Of a stretch of DNA of 64,000 bases, positions 23,729 to 34,475 are shown in pieces. The notes under the pieces are model-generated. The model searched no databases. It worked only from the letters and a program-made list of their open reading frames with translations, and was not told where the DNA came from. The position numbers and the translations under genes are program-made. The first letter of the stretch is position 1, and each line of letters opens with the position of its first letter. Location of the stretch: positions 434,001 through 498,000 of the forward strand of contig NZ_CALKHS010000009.1 in the NCBI RefSeq assembly GCF_937988725.1, in the 5' to 3' direction. The DNA comes from an uncultured Castellaniella sp. GTDB taxonomy: Bacteria; Pseudomonadota; Gammaproteobacteria; Burkholderiales; Burkholderiaceae_B.

Positions 23729-24013
23729 TCAGTCCACCGGATCGCCGAATTCGTCCAGCACCACGCCCCTGGGGGCGATGCGCAGGGTCAGCGCGCTGGA
23801 CAGCGCCGCCACGCCCCAGAACAGAAAGAATCCCAGGGTGTACACCGTCGGGCGGCTGGCCCGGAACTGCCCCATGAACACCAGATCCAGAGGATCCACC
23901 AGGGCGAACACGATCCCGCTGGCAACTCCGCCCATCAAAAAAGAGGGCCACAGGATCCACATCAGATTGCGTGCCTTCAAAGCCGTTCTCCCGAATTGGA
24001 TGATTCCGTTCAC
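23729..24013 (-). CDS. Small two-helix membrane protein after fixH (94 aa)
   Basis: Begins with GTG at 24013, overlapping the fixH stop by 4 bases (GTGA), which supports this start. Two hydrophobic segments (LMWILWPSFLMGGVASGIVFALV and VYTLGFFLFWGVAALSSALTL) flank a short loop with DPLDL. A similar small gene follows cbb3 assembly genes in related betaproteobacteria as far as I recall; no function is known to me. Last gene of the cco cluster, converging on fnr. Confidence 0.7.
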   Translation of the reverse strand: MNGIIQFGRTALKARNLMWILWPSFLMGGVASGIVFALVDPLDLVFMGQFRASRPTVYTLGFFLFWGVAALSSALTLRIAPRGVVLDEFGDPVD

Positions 24014-24222
24014 CGCACCGCCTGGGCGGGCGGCGTCACCACCAGCCCCTGACGCGCCCCGCCGTCCTGGATCTCCTGGTCGCCATACGACTGGAAGGCC
24101 AGTACGATGGTGATGGCGCAGCCCACGATCGCCACCGCCGGCCCCAGCAACAAGAGCCAGGGCCAGCGATGCCGCCACCAGGGGCGGCCTTCGGACAATT
24201 CTTCGCGCGTCATGGATGGCAT
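24010..24222 (-). CDS. Short FixH-like protein (70 aa)
   Basis: MPSMTREELSEGRPWWRHRW followed by PWLLLLGPAVAIVGCAITIVLA, a single N-terminal membrane anchor as in FixH/CcoH (the RPWW..WPW motif). Ordinary FixH is roughly twice as long and has a periplasmic immunoglobulin-like domain; here only ~25 residues follow the helix. The ATG at 24222 follows AGGAAGC. It lies 13 bp after ccoG, the normal place for ccoH. The call rests on position plus the anchor motif. Confidence 0.7.
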   Translation of the reverse strand: MPSMTREELSEGRPWWRHRWPWLLLLGPAVAIVGCAITIVLAFQSYGDQEIQDGGARQGLVVTPPAQAVR

Positions 24223-24235
24223 GATAGCTTCCTGA

Positions 24236-25744
<1,509 letters not shown>

Positions 25745-25759
25745 GTCCTCTGCGTTCTC

Positions 25760-26662
25760 TTAACGGTTCGATTGCCCCCAGACCCAGGCCGCCAGCAGGC
25801 GGATCTGTTCCGGAGTCAGGTGGGTTTCCTGCGCCGGCATCTGGTTGTCGCGGCCATTCAGGATGGTCTCGACGATGGTGGCTTCGGAACTGCCGTACAG
25901 CCAGACGCCATCCGTCAGATTGGGAGCCCCCACCAGCGGATTGCCCTTGCCCTCGGCGCCGTGACAGGCGACGCAGTAGGTCTCGAAGCCGCGCTTGCCC
26001 GCATTCAGGCGCAGAGGGTCGTGCGCCAGGCCGGACAGGGATCGCACGTACTGGGCGATGGCCGAGGCGTCCTCGGGCTTGATCGCGGCGCTCCAGGCCG
26101 GCATCACGCCATGCCGACCCTTGGTGATGGTCTGCAGGATCTGGTCCGGCGACCCGCCCCACAGCCAGTCGCCGTCGGTCAGGTTGGGAAAGCCGCGCCC
26201 GCCCTTGGCGTCGGACCCGTGGCATTGCGCGCAGTTGTTCAGGAACAGGCGCTGGCCGATGTCCCGCGCCTGGTCGTCCTTGGCGATGTCGGGGATCGGC
26301 ATCTCGCGGAAGCGCTCATACACGGGCTGGATCCGCGCGTTCAGGGCTTCCTGTTCCTGCAGCACCTGCTTGCCGGCCGTGAAGCCCAGGGTGCCCGGGT
26401 TGCTGCCCAGCCCCGGATACAGCACCAGGTAGCCCAGCGCGAAGGCGCACAGCAGCAGGTACATCACCGTCCACCAGCGCGGCACGGGATTGTTCAGTTC
26501 GGTCAGGTCGCCGTCCCAGACGTGGCCGGTGCTTTCCACCGCCTTGACGTCGCGCTTGAGCCAGGCGCGCTGGGAAAACAGCAGGTACACGCACCAGACG
26601 ATGCCGCCCAGCGCGATGACGGCGATGTAGTAGCTCCAGAAACTGCTGATGAAATCACTCAT
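25760..26662 (-). CDS. ccoP: Cbb3-type cytochrome c oxidase diheme subunit
   Basis: 300 aa. N-terminal membrane helices (SFWSYYIAVIALGGIVWCVY; WTVMYLLLCAFALGYLVLYP) carry two periplasmic cytochrome c domains with heme motifs CAQCH and CVACH and distal methionines in GVMPAW and NQMPAQ. It donates electrons to CcoO/CcoN. The start at 26662 (MSDFISSFW) is within the ccoQ stop region (8-base overlap); an ATG at 26677 is less likely. Operon position N-O-Q-P is canonical. Confidence 0.96.
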   Translation of the reverse strand: MSDFISSFWSYYIAVIALGGIVWCVYLLFSQRAWLKRDVKAVESTGHVWDGDLTELNNPVPRWWTVMYLLLCAFALGYLVLYPGLGSNPGTLGFTAGKQVLQEQEALNARIQPVYERFREMPIPDIAKDDQARDIGQRLFLNNCAQCHGSDAKGGRGFPNLTDGDWLWGGSPDQILQTITKGRHGVMPAWSAAIKPEDASAIAQYVRSLSGLAHDPLRLNAGKRGFETYCVACHGAEGKGNPLVGAPNLTDGVWLYGSSEATIVETILNGRDNQMPAQETHLTPEQIRLLAAWVWGQSNR

Positions 26663-26831
26663 GGGTATCCCCGGCATTCTTGTCGTTCTGATATTCCTCG
26701 GGCAGGGCGAAAGGCAGCTGCGCCGCCTGCCGGTTGGCCTCGGCGCGACGCGCCGACCAGGCCCACCAGACGATTCCGGCGAACGTCAGCATCGCCAGCC
26801 CCGTCACCAGTCCATTGATCACGGCGAGCAT
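26655..26831 (-). CDS. ccoQ: Cbb3-type oxidase subunit CcoQ
   Basis: 58 aa from the ATG at 26831; an in-frame ATG at 26846 lies inside ccoO and has no ribosome-binding site. One membrane helix (INGLVTGLAMLTFAGIVWWA) followed by a charged tail, the usual CcoQ shape. Stabilises the complex. It starts 1 base after the ccoO stop and overlaps ccoP. Confidence 0.88.
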   Translation of the reverse strand: MLAVINGLVTGLAMLTFAGIVWWAWSARRAEANRQAAQLPFALPEEYQNDKNAGDTHE

Positions 26832-26832
26832 C

Positions 26833-27489
26833 TCAGCGGCCCCCATTCTTCATCGTCTGTTCGGCCACGGCGCGGCCCCCCACGCCCAGACCCTGCAGAT
26901 AGGCGACCACGGCGTCTTCCTCGGTCTTGCCCTTCAGCGCGGCGGGCGCTGCGGCGATTTCCGCGTCGGTATAGGGCACCCCCAGGGTGCGCAGGACCTT
27001 CATGCGGTCCTGCACGTCGGCGCCTTCCACGGTGTTTCCCTGCAGCCAGGGATAGGCCGGCATGTTGGATTCCTTGACCACGTCGCGCGGGTTGCGCAGG
27101 TGGATGCGGTGCCATTCGTCGGAATAGCGCTGCCCCACGCGGGCCAGGTCCGGACCGGTGCGCTTGGAACCCCACAGGAAGGGATGGTCGTACACGGATT
27201 CGGAGGCGATGGAGTACGGGCCGTAGCGCTGGACTTCCGACTGCAGCTTGCGGATCTGCTGCGAATGACAGCCCACGCAGCCTTCGCGGATGTAGACGTC
27301 GCGTCCGACCAGGCGCAGGGCCTCGTAGGGCTTGACGCCTTCGGCGGCCGTCGTCGTGGAATGCTGGAAGAACAGCGGGATGATCTGCACCAGGCCGGAA
27401 AAGGACACCACCAGGATGCTGAAGATGATCAGCAGGCCGACGTTGCGTTCCAGCAATTCGTGCGAAAAGCGTTTCTTGCTACCAGACAT
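26833..27489 (-). CDS. ccoO: Cbb3-type cytochrome c oxidase monoheme subunit
   Basis: 218 aa. One N-terminal anchor (VGLLIIFSILVVSFSGLVQI) and a periplasmic cytochrome c domain with heme motif CVGCHSQQIR, then RYGPYSIASE and the LWGSKRTGPDLARVG segment typical of CcoO. The start at 27489 follows GAGGAG. It lies 10 bp downstream of ccoN. Confidence 0.96.
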   Translation of the reverse strand: MSGSKKRFSHELLERNVGLLIIFSILVVSFSGLVQIIPLFFQHSTTTAAEGVKPYEALRLVGRDVYIREGCVGCHSQQIRKLQSEVQRYGPYSIASESVYDHPFLWGSKRTGPDLARVGQRYSDEWHRIHLRNPRDVVKESNMPAYPWLQGNTVEGADVQDRMKVLRTLGVPYTDAEIAAAPAALKGKTEEDAVVAYLQGLGVGGRAVAEQTMKNGGR

Positions 27490-27499
27490 GGTCAACTCC

Positions 27500-28981
27500 T
27501 CAGGCCGATGCCGGGACGGCGGTTGCGGGAACGGCATGGACGTCGGGGCTGTCCAGCGGCACCAGGGGATTCACCCGCTGCTGGCCGCGAACGGTCAGCC
27601 AGGTGTTCCAGGCCATCAGACACATGCCCGACAGGAAGAACAGACCGCCGACCATGCGGATGAAATAGAAGGGATAGGTGGACTTGACGACTTCCACGAA
27701 GCTGTAGGTCAGCGTGCCGTCCGCGCCCGTCGCGCGCCACATCAGGCCCTGCATCACGCCGGCGATCCACATGGCGGCGATGTACAGCACCACCCCCAGC
27801 GTGGCCAGCCAGAAATGCAGGTTGATCAGATCCGGGCGGGCCATGCTTTCCCGGCCGTACAGGCGCGGGATCAGGTAGTACAGCGAACCGAAGGTGATCA
27901 TCGCGACCCAGCCCAGGGCGCCGGCATGCACGTGTCCGATCGTCCAGTCGGTGTAGTGCGACAGGGCGTTCACGGTGCGGATCGACATCATGGACCCTTC
28001 GAACGTGGCCATCCCATAGAAGGACAGCGCCACCACCAGGAACTTCAGGATCGGGTCGGTGCGCAATTTATGCCAGGCGCCGGACACCGTCATGATGCCG
28101 TTGATCATGCCGCCCCAGGACGGCGCCAGCAGGATCAGCGAAAACGCCATGCCCAGCGACTGGGTCCAGTCGGGCAGCGAGGTGTACAGCAGGTGGTGCG
28201 GACCGGCCCACATGTAGGTGAAGGCCAGCGCCCAGAAGTGCACGATGGACAGGCGATAGGAATAGATCGGGCGGCCGGCCTGCTTGGGCACGAAGTAGTA
28301 CATCATGCCCAGGAAGCTAGTGGTCAGGAAGAAGCCCACCGCGTTGTGGCCGTACCACCACTGCACCATGGCGTCCTGCACCCCGCCGTAGGCGGAATAG
28401 GACTTCCACATCGACACCGGCAGTTCCAGGTTGTTGAAGATGTGCAGGATGGCGATGGTCAGGATGTAGGACCCGAAGAACCAGTTGGCCACGTAGATGT
28501 GCTTGACGCGGCGCTTGGCGATGGTGCCGAAGAACACGATGGCATAGGCCACCCAGACCAGGGTGATCAGGATGTCGATCGGCCATTCGAGTTCGGCGTA
28601 TTCCTTGGTCGAGGTATAGCCCAGGGGCAGCGTGATCACCGCCCCCACCAGCACGGCCTGCCAGCCCCAGAAGGTGAAGGCCGCAAGCCGGTCGGAGAAC
28701 AGCCGCGCCTGACAGGTGCGCTGCACCACGTAGTAGGACGTGGCGAACAGGGCGCTGCCGCCGAAGGCGAAGATCACGCCGTTGGTGTGCAGCGGACGCA
28801 GGCGCCCGTAGCTGAGCCATGGCGTATTGAAGTTCAGTTCCGGCCAGATCAGCTGCGATGCGATCAGCACCCCGACAGCCATCCCCACCACGCCCCAGAA
28901 AATCGTCGCGATGGTGAACTGCCGGACGACGCCGTAGTTGAAGGTTTCGGCCGGTGTTCCCGTATGCCCGGTCGTGCCCAT
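27500..28981 (-). CDS. ccoN: Cbb3-type cytochrome c oxidase catalytic subunit I
   Basis: 493 aa, about 12 membrane helices. Reduces oxygen at a heme b3/CuB site with high affinity. Features: RPLHTNGVIFAFGGSALFAT (low-spin heme ligand region), WYGHNAVGFFLTTSFLGMMY (CuB His and active-site Tyr context), WAGPHHLLYT (CuB His pair) and DWTIGHVHAGALGWVAMITF (heme ligands). The closely following ccoO, Q and P confirm identity. An FNR box lies 78 bp upstream of its start. Confidence 0.97.
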   Translation of the reverse strand: MGTTGHTGTPAETFNYGVVRQFTIATIFWGVVGMAVGVLIASQLIWPELNFNTPWLSYGRLRPLHTNGVIFAFGGSALFATSYYVVQRTCQARLFSDRLAAFTFWGWQAVLVGAVITLPLGYTSTKEYAELEWPIDILITLVWVAYAIVFFGTIAKRRVKHIYVANWFFGSYILTIAILHIFNNLELPVSMWKSYSAYGGVQDAMVQWWYGHNAVGFFLTTSFLGMMYYFVPKQAGRPIYSYRLSIVHFWALAFTYMWAGPHHLLYTSLPDWTQSLGMAFSLILLAPSWGGMINGIMTVSGAWHKLRTDPILKFLVVALSFYGMATFEGSMMSIRTVNALSHYTDWTIGHVHAGALGWVAMITFGSLYYLIPRLYGRESMARPDLINLHFWLATLGVVLYIAAMWIAGVMQGLMWRATGADGTLTYSFVEVVKSTYPFYFIRMVGGLFFLSGMCLMAWNTWLTVRGQQRVNPLVPLDSPDVHAVPATAVPASA

Positions 28982-29058
28982 AAGCGTTCCCCTCAGAACA
29001 AGGTTAAGACATTGATTTTTGAAAACCTGAATAATCTCTGAAGCGCCCGGAATCGGCC

Positions 29059-29072
29059 TTGATGTACATCAA
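29059..29072 (-). promoter_or_regulatory. FNR box upstream of ccoN
   Basis: TTGATGTACATCAA is a perfect match to TTGAT-N4-ATCAA. A -10-like GATTAT follows about 23 bp downstream on the minus strand, near the class II activator spacing. The fnr gene is 5 kb away in the same window. The site overlaps the ccoS stop region. Confidence 0.85.
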
Positions 29073-29230
29073 TCCGTTCGGGAACATCCGCGATCGTCGT
29101 CTTCCAGGATGGCGGCGGCCGCATCCCGGGTATCGTCGAACTGGCCGGCGAAGATCGCCCACCAGAACGCCACGCCGATTCCCAGGACGAACAGCAGGGA
29201 AATCGGCAGAAGCAGGAACAGCGCATCCAT
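29069..29230 (-). CDS. ccoS: Cbb3 oxidase maturation protein CcoS
   Basis: 53 aa. MDALFLLLPISLLFVLGIGV then AFWWAIFAGQFDDTRD is the CcoS pattern: one helix, FWW, and the QFDD motif. It is involved in cofactor insertion into CcoN. It starts 8 bp after the CcoI-like gene and lies upstream of ccoN, whereas in many genomes ccoIS follow the structural genes. Confidence 0.9.
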   Translation of the reverse strand: MDALFLLLPISLLFVLGIGVAFWWAIFAGQFDDTRDAAAAILEDDDRGCSRTD

Positions 29231-29238
29231 GACCGGCC

Positions 29239-30204
29239 TCAGCCCGCCAGCGCGTCGGAGGACCGCGCGCCCGGCCGACGCCCCGACGCCTCGTCGCCCG
29301 CCGGGCGCGCCAGGCGCCAGGCATTGGCCGCGACGGCCAGGGAGGACAGCAACATGGTGATGGCGGCCACCCAGGGCTGCACCCAGCCGAAGGCGGCCAG
29401 CGGCGTCATCAGCAGGTGCCAGGCCAGGGACCCGTGAAGATTCTGGCGCGCGACGCGCCGCATGGCGCGATCCAGTCCGGCGGCATCGCGCGCGCCGTCC
29501 GCGTCCCCGCGCAGCCGCGCCGCATGACGGGCCGCCAGGGCGGCGGGCACCGACATGGACAGGGCGCAAGGACAGCTCATGACCAGCAGGGCGACGGTCA
29601 CGGCGACCGCCTGGTCGGGCTGCGCCCGCCACCAGTACAGGCCGACCAGGACGGCCAGCAGGATCTGCACGCAGACGAACCAGAAGGCCAGGCGGTCGGC
29701 CGAGCGCAGCAGCCCGATGTCCTGGCCGTCCCGGGACTGGCCGCTGACGGCCTGGCGGGCGCAGGTTTCCAGGAAACGGGCCGTCAGCAGGAAGGCCACG
29801 AACATGGACACCGAATCGAAATAGACTTCCCCCGCGTCGCGCCAGGTGGCGACGACGCTGGGAATGAAGGCGGCGAGGATGCCCAGCGCCACCGGGACGT
29901 CCATGCCGATGCGCCGCTGCGACAAGGCGCGCCCCGCGCCGCGCCACACCGGCCAGGCGCAGTAGAGAATCAGCGGCACGCACAGGACCAGGCTGAGCCA
30001 GTTCATCAGCACGATGGCCTGCTCCAGGGACCGCTGGGCGTCGGGCGCGCGCGCGCCATGGCGCAGATAGCCCGGAAAGGCCAGCATCATGACCTGCATC
30101 ATCACCAGCCAGGCCAGTCCGGTGCGGGCGAGCATGTGCCGCCGGGCGCGGCGCATGGCGTCGGTCATGTTCGGCGGAGGCGTGAATAGGGAAGGCGTGA
30201 GCAT
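29239..30204 (-). CDS. CcoI-like P1B-ATPase membrane shell lacking all soluble ATPase domains
   Basis: 321 aa. All eight helices of a copper-transporting P1B-ATPase are recognisable: GLAWLVMMQVMMLAFPGYLR; NWLSLVLCVPLILYCAWPVW; MDVPVALGILAAFIPSVVAT; EVYFDSVSMFVAFLLTARFL; LAFWFVCVQILLAVLVGLYW; VALLVMSCPCALSMSVPAAL with the CPC metal site; and two final helices ending AVAANAWRL. The actuator domain (TGE) between helices 4 and 5 is replaced by ~18 residues, and the DKTGT-phosphorylation plus nucleotide domains after CPC by ~24. The N-terminal metal-binding domain is also absent. The frame is intact. Position before ccoS is that of ccoI. It cannot hydrolyse ATP; function unknown. Start could instead be 30168. 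Confidence 0.85.
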   Translation of the reverse strand: MLTPSLFTPPPNMTDAMRRARRHMLARTGLAWLVMMQVMMLAFPGYLRHGARAPDAQRSLEQAIVLMNWLSLVLCVPLILYCAWPVWRGAGRALSQRRIGMDVPVALGILAAFIPSVVATWRDAGEVYFDSVSMFVAFLLTARFLETCARQAVSGQSRDGQDIGLLRSADRLAFWFVCVQILLAVLVGLYWWRAQPDQAVAVTVALLVMSCPCALSMSVPAALAARHAARLRGDADGARDAAGLDRAMRRVARQNLHGSLAWHLLMTPLAAFGWVQPWVAAITMLLSSLAVAANAWRLARPAGDEASGRRPGARSSDALAG

Positions 30205-30210
30205 GAGCGG

Positions 30211-30252
30211 ACTATAGTCAGCCCGGCGGACCCCGGCCTTGACACAGATCAA
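30211..30252 (-). promoter_or_regulatory. FNR-dependent class II promoter of the CcoI-like gene
   Basis: TTGATCTGTGTCAA (30252-30239) matches the FNR consensus with one mismatch. Exactly 22 bp later is TATAGT (30216-30211), the spacing of a class II FNR promoter (box centred at -41.5). The predicted start is about 30204, at the ATG itself, so the mRNA may be leaderless or translation may start at 30168. Confidence 0.75.
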
Positions 30253-30316
30253 GCTTCACGGCGATCCGGATTCCCGCCTCAGCGAGCCCAAGCGCCCCCG
30301 TTGGGGCGGCCCAACG

Positions 30317-30346
30317 GCAAAAAAACGGGAAGGCCAAGCCTTCCCG
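30317..30346 (-). terminator. Intrinsic terminator of aceA
   Basis: CGGGAAGGC, loop TTG, GCCTTCCCG followed by TTTTTTT on the minus strand, 55 bp past the aceA stop. Perfect 9-bp stem. Confidence 0.85.
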
Positions 30347-30401
30347 AAAGCACACCACAGGGAGGACCCCTCTTTCCTCCCCGCCCTCTCAGTCGTGACG
30401 G

Positions 30402-31721
<1,320 letters not shown>

Positions 31722-32075
31722 GATGTTGCTCCTGAGTAGGTGAAAACAAGAAACCGTTGAAAACAGTCTACGCCTGTGCTGCAGTGCACACATGACTTAT
31801 GTCTTATATAAGATAGAAAATTTTATTTTTTATATTCAATTAGTTATGAAGTTGATTTCATGTTGCGAAATAAATTTCCTGATCATGAAAAACACATCAA
31901 TGCGGCGCAGCACGAAATTTTCACATCCCAAAACCCTATTTTCATCATATGAAATAAGGCCGCGGCACGCAGTACAATGAGATCCGCATCGAAGCCGCCC
32001 GCGACAGGCTTTGCCGCGACGCCCCCCCTCCGTCTCCGGGATGCCGCCTGAGCGGCGCCCTCACAGAATCGCCTC
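31722..32075. other. AT-rich intergenic region between aceA and queF
   Basis: 354 bp without a gene. The central ~180 bp (about 31790-31975) is far more AT-rich than its surroundings. It holds three palindromes: TGTGCTGCAGTGCACA (near 31777-31792), TCTTATATAAGA (31802-31813, perfect) and TTTCAT-CAT-ATGAAA (31940-31954). Short ORFs here have no ribosome-binding sites. It probably contains divergent promoters and the aceA operator. Confidence 0.5.
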
Positions 32076-32906
32076 ATGCAGTCTTCTTCGCTCGAACACA
32101 GCCCGCTGGGCCGCGCCTCCTCCGGATCCGATCACTACGACCCGTCCCTGCTCTTTCCCATCGCCCGCGCCGACACGCGCGCCGGCCTGGATCTGCCGCA
32201 GGCTCCCTACGGATCCGATATCTGGAACGCCTACGAACTGTCCTGGCTGAACGCCAGGGGCCGGCCGGTCGCGGCCATGGGACGGTTCACCTTCCCCGCC
32301 GGCAGCCCGAACCTGATCGAATCGAAGTCCTTCAAGCTCTATCTGAACAGCTTCAACGACGAACGCTTCGAGTACCCGGAAATCGTGCAGCAGCGCCTGC
32401 AGACGGACCTCAGCCGCGCCAGCGGAAAATCCGTCCACGTGGAGATCCTGTCCGTGCGCCCGGCATTCGAACTGAGCTGCGCCCCGCTGCGCGGCGCCTG
32501 CATCGACGACCAGGACATCGATTTCCCCCCGACCGGCGCCCCGACCCCGGAAACCCTGGTCCTGTCGCAGCCCGCCCCCTTCGTGCGCGAGACCCTGGTG
32601 TCGGAATTGATGAAATCCAATTGCCCCGTCACCGGCCAGCCCGACTGGGCCAGCCTGCAGATCCGGTACGCCGGGCCGCGCATCGACCACGCGGGACTGT
32701 TGCGCTACATCGTGTCCCTGCGGCACCACGGCGAATTCCACGAACTGTGCGTGGAAAAGATCTACGGGGAAATCATGGCGCGATGCGCGCCGGAAGAACT
32801 GCTGGTGTACGCCCGCTACACCCGGCGCGGCGGGCTGGACATCAACCCCTGGCGGGCCAATTTTCAAGCCGAAGACATCGGACAGACCCGGACGCTGCGC
32901 CAGTAG
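32076..32906 (+). CDS. queF: NADPH-dependent 7-cyano-7-deazaguanine reductase
   Basis: 276 aa, the long two-domain QueF form. Reduces preQ0 to preQ1 for queuosine in tRNA. FPAGSPNLIESKSFKLYLNS gives the substrate-binding Glu-Ser region, and the catalytic cysteine is in LMKSNCPVTGQPDWASLQI. GGLDINPWRAN lies near the C-terminus. No other queuosine genes adjoin. Single gene, convergent with the symporter operon; the 96-bp gap contains nested GC-rich inverted repeats near 32941-32975. Confidence 0.95.
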   Translation: MQSSSLEHSPLGRASSGSDHYDPSLLFPIARADTRAGLDLPQAPYGSDIWNAYELSWLNARGRPVAAMGRFTFPAGSPNLIESKSFKLYLNSFNDERFEYPEIVQQRLQTDLSRASGKSVHVEILSVRPAFELSCAPLRGACIDDQDIDFPPTGAPTPETLVLSQPAPFVRETLVSELMKSNCPVTGQPDWASLQIRYAGPRIDHAGLLRYIVSLRHHGEFHELCVEKIYGEIMARCAPEELLVYARYTRRGGLDINPWRANFQAEDIGQTRTLRQ

Positions 32907-33002
32907 CGCTGATCGCTGACGACACGGCGGACGACGGCGCGGCCCCGCAAGGCCGCCGATCCGATCGGCGGGGCCGGCCGGGGACGGCGTCGACGGAACC
33001 GG

Positions 33003-34475
33003 CTACTGGCGGCCCCGGTTGGCGGCGGCCATGAATTCATCCGCCGTCGGCACGGGCGCCCGAGTGAACAGGCTGACCCCGATGAACAGCGCCGCCGAAA
33101 CCGGCAGCACCCATACGCCGGCCGACAGGCCCAGCGGCCGCAGGCCGGTGGCGAACAGGACCAGCACGACGGCGCTGCCGCCCAGGATGCTGGCCAGCGC
33201 ACCGGCGGCCGTGCCCCGCCGCCAGTAGAACGCGCCGATGATGGCCGGCACCACGACCGCCAGGCCGGTGGATGCCGCCACCGACAGCACCGCGATCAGA
33301 TTGAGCCGCAGTTCGGCGAAGAGCAGCGCCAGCACGGCGATGACGGCCAGCACCCATTTTCCGAAGCGCACTTGGCGCGCCTCGTCGCGATGCCCGGCGG
33401 CGTGGGCGTAGACGTCGCGCGACAGCATGGACGACAGGGTCAGCATGATGGAATCGATCGTCGAAATCGCCGCGGCCAGGATGCCGATCATGACGATTTC
33501 AGCCAGGATGGGCGGCACCATGTCCGAGCCCAGCAGGCGCGGAGTGGCCAGATCCGGCGAGGACAGGCCGGGCAGCGCGATCAGCGCGCTGAAGCCCCAG
33601 GTGACGGACACCAGGGTGTAGATCAGGCCGAAGCACAGGAAGCCGATCAGCATGCGGCGCAGGGCCGACAGGCTCCTGGGCATGAACAGGCGCTGGCTGA
33701 CCTGCGGATTGGACAGGCTGAAGAAGAACCAGGGCAGCGTCAGGCCCAGGAAGGTGGCGAACGAGAAGAAACCGGGGCCGGGCACCGTGAGCACATCGCC
33801 CGGCGCCTGGCTGAGACGGTCGAACATGACGCCCAGCCCGCCCAGCTGATGCACCACCAGCAGGGCCACGGCCGTCGCGGAGACCAGCATGAACAGCGCC
33901 TGCAGGGCATCGGTCCACATGATGGAGCGCATGCCGGCGATGTACGAGAAGACCAGCGCCACCAGGGTGGCGAAGACGGTGCCGGTGGTGAAGCCGATGG
34001 CGCCGTGGCTCATGCCCGATAGCAGATAGCCCACCCCGGCCAGTTGCACGGCGGCGTAGGGGATGAGGAACAGGCAGTTGCTCAACGCCATGGACACCGC
34101 CACGGGCTTGCTCTGGTAGCGATGGCCCAGCATTTCGCTGGGCGTGATGAAGTCGTAGGCCTTGCCCACGCGCCAGAACTTCGGCCCGAAGACGGCGACC
34201 AGCGAAACCCCCACGAAATACACGATCTCGAAGCCGAAGGCCCCGACCCCCGCCTTGTAGGTCAGGCCCGCCAGACCCACCAGCATGAAGGCGCTGTACG
34301 TGGTCGCGCTGTAGCTGAGCGCCGACACGAAGCCGCCGAAGCGTCGCGCCCCCAGGAAGTAGTCGGACATGCTGACCGCGCCGCCCTTGGCGGACCCGCC
34401 CCGCGACAGCCAGGCGACATAGACGGCGATCGCCAGGTAGACGGCCACCCCGATCCAGAGGGAGCCGGCGCTCAT
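33003..34475 (-). CDS. Sodium:solute symporter family protein
   Basis: 490 aa, about 13 membrane helices. SSS-family marks: MSDYFLGARRFGGFVSALSY, SATTYSAFMLVGLAGLTYKAG (sodium-site helix) and GILAAAISTIDSIMLTLSSM then LSRDVY (second conserved sodium-site segment). Substrate not predictable; short organic acids or pantothenate-like solutes are typical. It starts at 34475, overlapping the stop of the small membrane gene (ATGA), which fixes the start and suggests a two-subunit carrier. Confidence 0.88.
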   Translation of the reverse strand: MSAGSLWIGVAVYLAIAVYVAWLSRGGSAKGGAVSMSDYFLGARRFGGFVSALSYSATTYSAFMLVGLAGLTYKAGVGAFGFEIVYFVGVSLVAVFGPKFWRVGKAYDFITPSEMLGHRYQSKPVAVSMALSNCLFLIPYAAVQLAGVGYLLSGMSHGAIGFTTGTVFATLVALVFSYIAGMRSIMWTDALQALFMLVSATAVALLVVHQLGGLGVMFDRLSQAPGDVLTVPGPGFFSFATFLGLTLPWFFFSLSNPQVSQRLFMPRSLSALRRMLIGFLCFGLIYTLVSVTWGFSALIALPGLSSPDLATPRLLGSDMVPPILAEIVMIGILAAAISTIDSIMLTLSSMLSRDVYAHAAGHRDEARQVRFGKWVLAVIAVLALLFAELRLNLIAVLSVAASTGLAVVVPAIIGAFYWRRGTAAGALASILGGSAVVLVLFATGLRPLGLSAGVWVLPVSAALFIGVSLFTRAPVPTADEFMAAANRGRQ

